From contig JASANH010000499.1 in assembly GCA_030248295.1 (NCBI GenBank), forward strand, positions 1 through 64,000: DNA of 64,000 nt. Reading direction: 5' to 3'. The position numbers were made by a program, and so were the translations under genes. Positions within the stretch are counted from its first letter, which is position 1. The number at the start of each line of letters is the position of its first letter. The notes under the pieces are model-generated. The model saw only the letters and a list, made by a program, of their open reading frames with translations, was not told the DNA's origin and did not search any database. This document shows, one piece after another, positions 21,662 through 32,400 of this stretch. The stretch is from Mesodorylaimus sp. YZB2_4 (Eukaryota; Nematoda; Enoplea; Dorylaimida; Dorylaimidae).

Positions 21662-22740
21662 ATGCGGTTCCTTTTTTCTTTCAGTCGCTTGCCATTATTT
21701 GCTGAAATATGTTCAAGTCACGGTGCGAACATTACGGTATGCCCGCTTGGAACTATGCGCTCAACTGTTACCGTTGATCCAGGGTTGGCCGGGCTAGCTG
21801 GTCTGGCTGGTTTGGCTGGTTTGGCAGGCTTGGCTCTCATCAAGAAGGAGTCAGCCTGCAATTGTTGCGCAAGTAAGATATTGAATCATTCATTAAAAAT
21901 TTGCTTGTAGTTTTTCTGAAGACAGCCTTTCCTACAGTGGTAACATTTGTTTGTTGTAAGGTTTAATTGCTAGCTGAGCACAGTGGATTTTATTGTCTTA
22001 AAATGTTGGGCCGTATCATAAGCACTGAAGGTCTCTTATACTCCCAAAAATGAGGCTTCTTTCTGGATTGCATCAACACGACCAAGGAACTACCCAATGC
22101 CACAATTCATAACGCCGTTTAGCGTTTTTTGGCTCTTAAGAAAAAATTTCCTGACTAGATAAAGCTACGCAACCTTGATGAGCTCAGTCAGTTGAGTAAT
22201 ACTGTACCCCAACGGATTCTGTGTTCACCGGGTATAAATCAACCCAAATTTCGCCCATAATACGGCTAGAAAATTTAAAATATTTACCAAAAATCTACTA
22301 TTTTCTACCAAAAACCTATCAGTCTGAGTCTTTTGATCCGCCGCTAACATGCACCAAAAATTTAGTTAGATGTATGCTGTGATCGGTTAGGGTAAAAGGT
22401 TTTGAATTTGTCGGTGCACAGTACGCCCGCAACATATGATCTACTGTTTTATGAAAATATCTAACGAAATTGGGCTTTCCAGTCCAATTTTCATTCATTT
22501 TTGTGTGAGTCGTGTGGGCACACTAAAAAGGCTGCCTGATTGAATCATAGAATGTTGCGTGGACAGGAGCTGCTTCTGTCAAGCAAGGCTTTGTGTTCAC
22601 TTTCAGGTGATGACAACACGGAATCTTGCCCAGTCGGTTGCACGGCATGCAATCCAACCGATGATCGTGGTCAATGTGAGCAAGGCGCACTGTGGACGTG
22701 TAGAGCCATAGGGACGTCTGGATTCTGCGGATGCCAATAA
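21662..22740 (+). CDS. Small secreted Cys-rich protein with a Gly-Leu-Ala repeat
   Basis: Two exons, 21662-21872 and 22607-22740 (donor gtaaga, acceptor ctttcag, phase 1), give 114 residues. The N-terminus MRFLFSFSRLPLFAEICS could serve as a signal peptide. A hydrophobic block of about six GLA triplets (codons about 21782-21838) ends in LIKKE. The C-terminal half has twelve cysteines within about 55 residues, including CNCC, CPVGCTAC and FCGC, so a disulfide-rich fold is likely. Alternatively the first exon starts at 21685 after 'tttctttcag' and is internal to a longer gene, possibly the one opening at 14428. I do not recognise the family and assign no function. The poly(A) signal overlaps the stop codon. 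Confidence 0.55.
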
Positions 22741-22741
22741 A
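22736..22741 (+). terminator. AATAAA poly(A) signal overlapping a stop codon
   Basis: The stop codon TAA at 22738-22740 lies inside AATAAA, so the 3' UTR of the Cys-rich gene would be very short. A T-rich stretch follows immediately. Confidence 0.5.
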
Positions 22742-23694
22742 ATTGTGTTTTTTATGGCTCAATCGTATCATCGGAATTATCGAAAATGATCTAAAAGGAG
22801 TGCTAGGATTTTTCTTAATTATGGGTTACTTAATTTGGTTTTCGTAGATTTATTATTGTGATGACATTGGGCGTGGGAAATATGCTGCCCGAGGCCAGCA
22901 AATGTCATTTTAGGGCAGAGACTTGTACTTTGGTAGACCTTTTATCGGAGTCTGTTTGTACCCATATTCTTTTGGTGTTAGCTTTACCAACTACGTCCTG
23001 TGTAATCTGCCACCCCGCTTACTGTGGTTGCTAATAAACACTTCTCATAGACTTCACGAGGGACTGATCGTCCCCAGACTCGCCCTCCGCCGCAAACTTT
23101 CGTGCATATGGCTCGCGGTTTGGACTTGAGGCGCAAAGCATGCGAGAATAGATTTTGATCCAATAAGAAGACTGACAATCGATCGTGGGCCAAAATCTCG
23201 GCAACATCCTGATCGTTTCCACAATCGATATGGGTAAGTTCCATAGGCGGGCACTATGAGTCTTATGTGAGTTGCGTGAAGTGAAGTGAAGATCAGGATC
23301 AGGTTGCCCAATATAGCCTAGTAGTTTGACCGAGCCACGATACCTCTTTTTCATTCAAGGCTACATTGTTTTTCAAAAAGTAAATTTTCAAAATGTGCTG
23401 ACAAACGTCGAGGTACACTCGAGCCAAGAGATGTTTGATTTGATTCAAATCTTTGAACGAGATGCAGATTTGTAGATCAAAACAGTGAGCGAAAGCTACG
23501 AGATTTGCTTTAGAGGATAAGTCAGAGAAAAAACCAAATACAAACTCCCGTTAAAACGGAATCTCGTGTTTCTTTGTTTCTTCACACTCGCGAATGTCAG
23601 CATGCCGGGGTCGATTGCGCATTTAAAGCCATTCTTACCCTGCTTTTCTGACAAGCGGTCGCATTTTTCCACAGTCCCAGTTCCACCGCGCCTC
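22742..23694. other. Intergenic, nothing recognised
   Basis: No exon, repeat family copy or hairpin found. Overlapping minus-strand open frames around 22984-23354 show no domain. Confidence 0.35.
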
Positions 23695-24545
23695 TAGCGA
23701 TGCCTCGTAAAAAGCAAAAAAAGCGCAAATCGTGATCCCCCAACAGAACCCATAGACCGACCGCACGAAGTCATACGGCCCTCGATTGGCAGCAATCTTC
23801 TCTGTTTCGACATCGATCGCCTAGACCTCATCGATCGGGAGAACAAGAGCGCTTGATAAAGGCAGACAACCGATGGCAGCTGTACGTGAATCGCAAATCC
23901 GCCGCGCCCACAAGGAAGGCACCCGCGAAAAAGCCTGTAAGTGATCGAGGCTCGCCAGAAACAAAAGATTTAAGAACCGCGGAAACCAGAGCCGAAAATG
24001 GCGGAACCTAAAAAAGCCGCATGGTCTCCTCAGACGGCCGAACCAAAACATGGTGTCTGCCTAATGAACTTCCCCGAGCGTCCACCTCTTCTTGTCAAAA
24101 GTCGCCTGAAATCGTCCGTGCACAACTACAGCAATTTCGGCGATTCCAAAGAACCTGTATGAGACTACATCAAATGCGATCCTTTTGCGACGAAGACTTC
24201 TCAGCTAAAAGCCGATACGCCGCCAACGAGAATGTCACCCGTCGTCGACAAACCGAAGAGTTTGTTGGAGGTTCCAGTCAAGTCCATTCCGCCGGAGGTA
24301 TCGCAGGGCCAAAGTTGTTTTTAGAAAATGAATGCGACAAAAATCTCCAAAGAATTTGATGAAAATGATCGACTTCCGTCAAACCATCGATATATCAATC
24401 GTTTGTCCAGATAAAAGCATTTTTGAGCACGGGAAAGGCAGTATTTTTTGGTGGAAAAACGCAGATGTTTCACATGTAGTTCTTAGATCATCTATTTGTC
24501 AGGTCTTCCGATGAAACTGTGGCTGTGAAATACATTAAAAGACAT
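23695..24545 (+). pseudogene. Decayed Lys/Pro-rich, kinase-like gene relic
   Basis: Coding-like sequence runs through this region but jumps between frames. It includes PRKKQKKRKS (about 23700), RKSAAPTRKAPAKKP (about 23895-23940), MAEPKKAAWSPQTAEPKHGV (about 23998), a DKPKSLLEVPVKSIPPEV block (about 24249-24300) and a short MNATKISKEFDENDRLP segment (about 24330). A segment at 24500-24545 then reads DETVAVKYIKRHQF, the pattern of protein kinase subdomain II with its catalytic lysine. Stops and frameshifts separate all the pieces, and no other kinase subdomain is visible. This could be a dead gene, or a live one with exons I have misread. The kinase link rests on one motif. Confidence 0.3.
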
Positions 24546-26412
24546 CAATTCGGTTTTCACGTTGGCTGCAGCAAAAATGCCACTTGAGAAATCATTGGCT
24601 GCGAGTATAGGTGTGATCCCGGCGGGGATTTTCGCACGATGCCCACCCAATTTCTGATTCTGAGAATTCCATCATGGTTCCACAGTGGATCCATGTATCC
24701 GCTGGCGCGACGCCTCGTGGATCCACATGGAAATACATGGATCCACAGGGACTTATCATGACAGGACCATTTTTCCCTCAGCGTTGACCTCTTGCCTTCG
24801 CTGCTCGCATTGTGATCATGGTTACTGATTGGCACTCGTTGCGAGCATGTGACTGATCCGAGCAAAACTCGCGATGCTTACTGTTTCGAAGGAACGTGCC
24901 TCTTCACCACTCCCGCTGACTCATCGATCATGACATTCGACGAATGCATTGCGAAGAAAACCATGAACGGAAAACAAATGTGATTTAATGCTGACACTAG
25001 CCTGAATTACTATATTCATTCTGCTCGTCCATTTTCAGCGAGTTCTGTGTTCAATGGCTGTATAAAGACTACCGACTGCGGTGAGATTGGATGTAGCGAG
25101 ACTGACAACCTGACGACAGCTCCTCCCGCAGGATTGGTGATCGGTGAAACAGGAATCATTTTTAGCGTTAGCATTTGCGGCAAAACTACATTTCCTTTTT
25201 TTGGCATTGATCCATGGCACCATTCTTGTTATCGATTTCCCTAGATACAAAATCGACGAACTGTAAAAAGACTTTCCGATGAAGAAAATCTAACGTCAAT
25301 CTCGCGAAAGCTTGCAAATGAAGTTACTGTCCTTGCGTCGACTCGCGTTGCACTAAGGCGAACGGTCCGTTGACAGCTCCTAGTGTTACAAGACTTGTTT
25401 CGGGAGCACTGGCACGTCTACGAGCAGTTTGGATACAAGTGAAGGGTCTCATTGAGCGCTGATGCGGTGTCCCTGCTTTTCGCGCAAAAAAATTAAAATT
25501 TGAGCGAAAACGCAGGGGCCTGTACTGTATCTATCGATTCGAAAAATCGATTTTGATGCTGCTGTCTAAAATTTTGATCCAAGTGGTAACTGATGCTTTT
25601 TATCGCTTCGATGAAAATTTAACAGTCAAAATTTTGATTCGAGCGCGATTTCAATCTGTTTTCCTTATTTTCCAAGCCTAGTTTTCAATCCTCAAGAACT
25701 CATTCTATGATGCTCAGCTCATTTGCCATAGTTGATTAGTTGATCATGTTGTGCGACTCGAGCAATTGATTCATCATTGTGATCAGTCACTCCGATCCGT
25801 CTGATCACTTTTATCAGTCGAATGGGTGATCGATTAATCAATCTTTGATTGCTTTACTCATCAGTATGATTGGCTGATCGATGATGCGCATCTCATATTG
25901 TGGACACAGCCTTCTGGTCATCAATTCTGTCTTGATAGCTCCCAAAAAAGAGTATTTTACTTGGGCCCTGATATAAACCACCTATTGTGGCTCCAATATA
26001 ATCGTCCTATATGCTCCGAGATAATATTTTCAATAGGCGTGCAAAAATTACTCGCCTTCTCACCTACGCGAAAATCGTTCAGTTAGATAATTCCTTTTTA
26101 TTCACTGCCGCGACTGTCACCATGGCTGGCTCGAACGACCGACTAAGAATAGTTTAACTCGGCTTTTAACTCCCTTGATCGACATACCAATTTCATTGCT
26201 CAATAACGTTCTCCCATTTGCGCTGTTGGAACTGATTGGATCTGAACTGAACGACGAGAAATGACCATTTTCGTATCCCTTGACAACGAAACTCGTTAGG
26301 CTTTTGCTGATTGATGTAACCATGACTAGTTGAAATTCACTTTGGCGGATGTGTTCATGAAAGACTGTCAGAGGTTTTCCAACCATGTCTCGAATTTGAG
26401 GCCTGTATCAAA
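24546..26412. other. Intergenic, weak exon-like Cys-rich stretches
   Basis: Two Cys-containing open stretches (about 24825-24975, with RCEHVTDPSKTRDAYCFEGTC; and 25040-25242 after 'cattttcag', with NGCIKTTDCGEIGC) look mildly coding but have no consistent splice partners. 25690-25880 is rich in TGATC/GATCGAT words. The right end must hold the promoter of the channel gene at 26413. Confidence 0.3.
24680..24765. repeat. Inverted repeats around GTGGATCCA
   Basis: GTGGATCCATGTATCC is followed by GTGGATCCACATGG and by ACATGGATCCAC. The three copies in both orientations can form alternative hairpins. Confidence 0.5.
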
Positions 26413-29400
26413 ATGGTATTCGGTAGCTGCATAGTGGTTCCAAACGAGAACGAAGTAGACGTGTATGACGATGATGATGAGGAAGAAGACAAGGATCCGC
26501 CCATGGCTTCCCTTGGAATTGGCGATGGGGAAGGATGGACATTGGATATACTGTTCAACTACGTCCACAGGGGCAGCATAATTTGGAAGGCGGCCTGGTG
26601 GTTGACGGATGTGGCCATGTTTACTGCTTGTACTTATTACGTGGTAATAGCAGTGATCGCATTCATACTTCCAGAGACCTTTACTAGCACTCGAGTAAAC
26701 TCAATTTTCTTATTTCTCTTTCGCAAATCCCTGCACTTGACTCTATTCCAGATGCAAGAACCGGCCATCAGGTTCCCAACAGTCACTATTTGCAATATAA
26801 ATCCATACAAATTAAAAGCGATAGAACAGTTTGCAATGGGCATGCTTGATGAGGTGAGGGGCTGGACGAGATATTACCTGGGTGTCTGCATTCTTATTTA
26901 CAGGACGAAACAGCGACTGCGACACAGCCCGATGCGGGTGAAATGCAAGATACTAGAAAGGGGAGTCCAGTTGACCAGCCATTGAATATTCCGAGCCGAA
27001 TCCCCATGACAGTACCTTTAAAAAGCGAAGACAACGCACACTCTGCATTTTCAAGCCGTTTTCTGTCAACTTCTTCTTTTGGTAGCATCCCTATTCGAAG
27101 CAGTGCGGCAACAAAATTAGCCATAGCGCCAGAAGAATCCACTGCTCAAAGCCGCCTATATAAATCTACCCATCCTGAATCAGGCAGTCGCTCTGCGAGA
27201 GATTCCACAAGTTCCATTCAAAGCCAAACAGTTTATGAGCTCAGGTCTGAAAGCAGCAGCGGGCAAGGAAACCCACATGAAAATCAGCCAGCAGCAATTT
27301 ATTATTATAACCCAGTCGGTGGTGAAGAAATACTGCACACCTCCCACGATCCAGGACACCTGACTTCTACAGTCCAGACTCTTGCTGCGACCAGTGGTTT
27401 TACTAACTCGACCAGCACCATTGATCCTGAGCTTTCAATATCTAGTACTAGGTCTAGACATATAGAGACAGGTTCACATACATCATCAACAGAGGTTGTA
27501 ACACCAACTCACACACCTTCAATGCACCCTGCATACAGAGAAAGTGCATCGCAGCAGGAGACAGCCCACTGGACCGCGCCAAATGAATCTGTCAGATCTA
27601 CCATAACCCAGGCATCGGCAGCTACTGCTGACAATGCGCTAGTATTATCATCAGCGTCGCCTCCATCATCAACTAAAGCAAACCACAATAAATCGGCCGA
27701 TCATACCAAGTTTGGCATTGATATACTCGAGCCAGAGGTCACATCGACTTCTACATCTTTCGACTCGAGTTTCCAGCAAACAGTCGAAATATATGACACC
27801 ATTGATTCACCTGCTGGAATACAACATGTTAAACCCCACAGGCGCCGCAGACCGAAGCGACAATCAGGCATGACAATTTTACTTGTTTATTGCACATTTC
27901 ATAGTAACTCTCAACTGTAAATTTATCGCAGGATGTTCTCAACCAGGTTGGAGTTCAGCTAGCAATTTCTGCTATTTCCAATACCCTGAGACAATGAACG
28001 ACACTTTTGAGAACGTGGGCCAGAAATGCTCGAGCACTGGGAGCAGTTTGCCAGTGTTTGATGATATATCTGACTCTAATCCTGACTATGCGGCGTTCAA
28101 AGCTTGGGTCAAGTATGAAAGCATCGTTTCTGCTCACATAAGCTGGCACCTTCTCTTGTAGGAATATGAACTTGTACGTATCATTTTATTATGTCGTTGT
28201 GGGGATGAAAAAAGCCAGTCCAACATCGTTAGTTAGATATGATACGAATACTGAAGTCGCTGGAGTTAACTGGCCTTTCAATTATGATTACCCAAAGGCA
28301 TCTGCCGAATGTGTGGCCCTAGTCAACCGAAAACTTTCAACTTCTAAAACTACGTATGATAATTTATATGGATACGATTGCAATGCATCCAAGTTTCCTC
28401 TGACCATAGTATGCCAAATGCCTATTATACGTAAGTCAGTGATTCTGTTGCAGAGGCAGCTTACGATTAGTGAAAGACTTTTGCGTAGGAACTACAACTG
28501 GAATGAGCTCTTTCACAAAAGTAACATCATCTTCCCTTCTCACAACTACTGCAACGACCACTTCAACAAGCTCATCGCTACCCTCAACCACATCGAACTC
28601 AACAGTGTCGACGACGTCTTCCACGACGTCTTTTATGGAGACGACAACGACGAAGTCGACCACATCATCCTCAACTACATCAGCATTTATCTCTTCAACC
28701 ATTACAACTACTGCAAGCACCTCAAGCCCATCTACACCATCAGCCACACCCACATTAATAGTGTCGACTATGTCTTCCTCGACATCGACGGAGACGACAA
28801 CAATGATATCCACTACATCATCCTCATCTTCATTGGCATCCATTTCTTCAATCATTCCCACGGCTACCGCAACGAGAACAAGCTCATCGCATTCTGCAAC
28901 CACACCCACATCAACAGTGTCAACTGCCTCTCATATGGCATCAATGACAACGACGAAACCAACTACATCATCCACAACTTTAATGATCACAAGCTCCTTG
29001 CCATCATTAACCACCACATCGACAGTTTCGACTTCACCTACTACGCCGATAGCAACTACGAAGTCCACTACACTATCCGCAACTTCAACAGAACCCCCAT
29101 TTTTTACGACTCCTGCAACTACTGTAACCGCCATTACTAGTTCCACTCTACTTCCATCAGCAGGACCAAGCTCTTTATCTTCCCCTAAAATTACAACACG
29201 AGTCGCCAATACAAACGCAACCTTTCAATCTACTAGCTCAACGTTTCCTACTACGACTAGACATTTAACTTCAACAACATCCTTGGTACCCTCAACAACA
29301 TCGACACAAGCCCTGGTGACAACTTCGTCAAACCACGAGACCACAAGGTCCACTAGCTCAACAGCAACCTCCCCATCGTCGGTTCCAACAACAACCCTGA

Positions 29401-32400
29401 AAACTATAATCAGCTCCTCGCAAGCCTCCGCGCCCACTTCAACATCCACCTCTACCACTACAGTTTCATTGGCGACTACTACATCAGTACCTGTGACCAT
29501 AAAGTCAACCGCGGGACCAAGCTTGAGTGGGTTGGCATCAACTTTCTCTTCTTCCCTTCCTGTAACAAAGCTGACAACCACTTCCGAACCAATGACCACA
29601 AAGACGTCATTTTCATCCAGCACATCATCATTCGTTCCCTCCACTGCTGATACAAGTGAGATGACAACTCCAGTTAGACCCTCTCTACCTTCCACCACGC
29701 ACCTGCTGAGTTCCACAACTGCGACGCCCATGACTACAAAATCGACTTTTCTCTCCAGCAGCTCATCAGCATCAACATTATCATCTACTACAGCGGCAAC
29801 TCTAACAGCCACTGAGGGTTCTTCGACAACTTTATCAACATCGTCTTCATCCTCTTCTTCAACCACTGCGACAGCAAAAAGTACATCGGAACTCCTGACC
29901 ACGAAACCAACTAGCTCAGCAGTAGACCTGTCCACGTTCATTTCCACCACAGATACGAGTACTCGTAAAATAACGTCAACAGGCCCCACGCCATCATCAG
30001 CAAGCCCGAGGTCGACTAGAGTCACAACGCCAGTGGCGCCTTCGTCAGCACACCTATCCACAGAACCAGCTCTTACATCAGCTAGATCACCCATCATCAC
30101 ACCGTCGAGCGACATGCCATCATTTTCATCCATAGAGCAATCATCACCTTCTGGGCATTCCCCGTCATCCATGGCATTGCATGTGACCACCCACGGCCTG
30201 AGCACTCCAACGGTAGCGCCCATCATCCCATCCTCACCAGTGCCGCCTCCATCGACGACAGCATCGACATCATTCGTGATATCCACACCCTCGCCTCTAT
30301 CTACCACCATGTCGGCCAAGGCCAGCACGTGGTCGCCATCCCCGCCTACAGACGTTACCTCTAAAAAACCAACTTGGGCACCTGCTGGATCTTCACCCGC
30401 TATCTCAGATCCAGTGGAAAGTCTCGCATCGTCTACTCCATCATCACGGTCTGAGACTGAAGCAACTCCACAACCAACGAAATTCCTACAAAGCATTTAC
30501 AAAGCTCCAGTGGACAAAGCTGTCTACGAGTTTCTAGACTACCTGGCTATAAGTAAGGATCCTTGCGTGGAGGGCCTAAACCTCTGTCACAGCGTTATAT
30601 GCTTCAACCGCCAAAGTTTTCAGAAGCGGGTAATCAAAATTTATCAGTTTTGTGTCTAATCGAAAAAATACGATACAGTGAGCTACCAAATTCATCCTGG
30701 TAAACTCTACCAAATTTCTGTCTTGTGCCAGTACAGTAGTTGAACTTAAAACGCCTATGCTCGTTCCCCAAGCCTAAAAACAGTTTCCAGGAATTTTTGC
30801 AAGACTTATCAGTCGGACGGTTCAGAATCATGAATTTAAGTATTTGCGCGTCACTTGTTTTAGGAAAGTGAGACTGTTCCCTGAGTCATGGAAGATGATT
30901 GAAAAACACGTATAAAAAGAAGATTTTTTAAGTTGGTTCTATATGAATGGTTAGGTAACATTTTTGTGTTGCAATAATTACTGTGCAACTAACCTTGCCT
31001 TCAAGCATTGAAAAGTGAGGTGGTTTGTGGCAGTAACAAAGATCCCACCCACTTTGCCATTTGTTAATTTTTCTGATTTTACAGCTGTGCAATCGTTTTT
31101 TGCAGTTTCTAATATAACCAAAGCGCAACTGATCGCAGATTTAGGATTAGAAGTAAGTCTTTCTTATTTTTTTTTTTGTCTTCTCACCTCGGATGTTTTA
31201 CTTCATTAGACTATGTCTGATGATACAGCGAAGATGGCGGCGATAAATGCGGCATTACCATTCATCCTGGCCGATTTGCCAGTGGAATTAAGAGAGAGCT
31301 TGGGTTATGACGATGTGCATGACCTGATTTTATTATGCTCGTTTTTGACGAAAGATTGCATGAAGTGAGTGACAATGGCTGTCTCGCTCAATGACCATGA
31401 TCCGCCCAAGTCCCGCAAGACACTCTTAAAATTTTTTAGAGACCTGTACAAATGGTATTCGAGCTCGATCGGCAATTGTTATTCCTTTAATCACGTTGAA
31501 TACGAGGAAAAAACCCTATATAAGTCCGGCCCAATTCAAGGTAAGAGCATGTCAATGTTAGGCTTTTCTTATTCATTCATGTTATTTGCCAAAATACTCA
31601 AAAAGTGAAATCGTTTTGGCGAGGTGCTGTGAAAATATTCAAGCTGTAAAAAACCAAAATAACAGAATGATATACTTCTCGGAAGTATTCTGGAATAATG
31701 AGACGAGACAGTATCTCCTGGCGAGCTGTCCCAATAATTTTTCTGAATATAAAAAATCTTGTTTACACGTATCTATGCACTGCCCATAATTGGATCTCTA
31801 TAACAGTTGCCCCTTGCATTTGTAACCAGGGCTCCGAATTTACTTTAATACACGGACAAGCACTTACATTCCCACCACTCAATCTGCTGGCGTCATGGTT
31901 TTAATTTCGGATCGTGCTTTGCCATTGTTGCCATCGATCAATGGTCGCATTGCATCTCCTGGTCTCGTCACATCAATTGCTCAGGAATACGTAAGCGAGG
32001 CCTCGATTGGCATTGCACTGTTTTAAGAGGACCCAGTCTTAAAACGCACCCTGCCAATTTCCCTGCCATGTGGTCTGTGGTGGACAGACCTTTACAAGTA
32101 GACTATACCTTGCCTCGCGAATAATTGTGGGACGACAAAATTAAGTGGACGTAGGGCGATCATCTGTTCCACCAGCATGGCAGAAAATCTTGGCCTAGAT
32201 CTGTTTTGTTCAGACTTTCCGGCAAACGAGGTCACCAGGAAATATATTTCTAACCATAATTTTCTGTAATAAACTAAAATCTGGCAGCACCATGTAAAAA
32301 CGAAGTGGGCTTCACAAAGTGAAGGTGCATCTTGAAGTGGATGTGAGCACGATCCAGAATGTGCGCTGATCGCCAAAGTATGTGCTTGGTGTTACCTTTC

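Noticed and set aside
28436-30496. Long minus-strand open frames (157 and 423 codons) opposite the mucin exon
   Set aside because: They arise because Ser/Thr-rich codons read as Val/Asp/Glu codons on the other strand. They have no domain, no splice context and no codon logic of their own.
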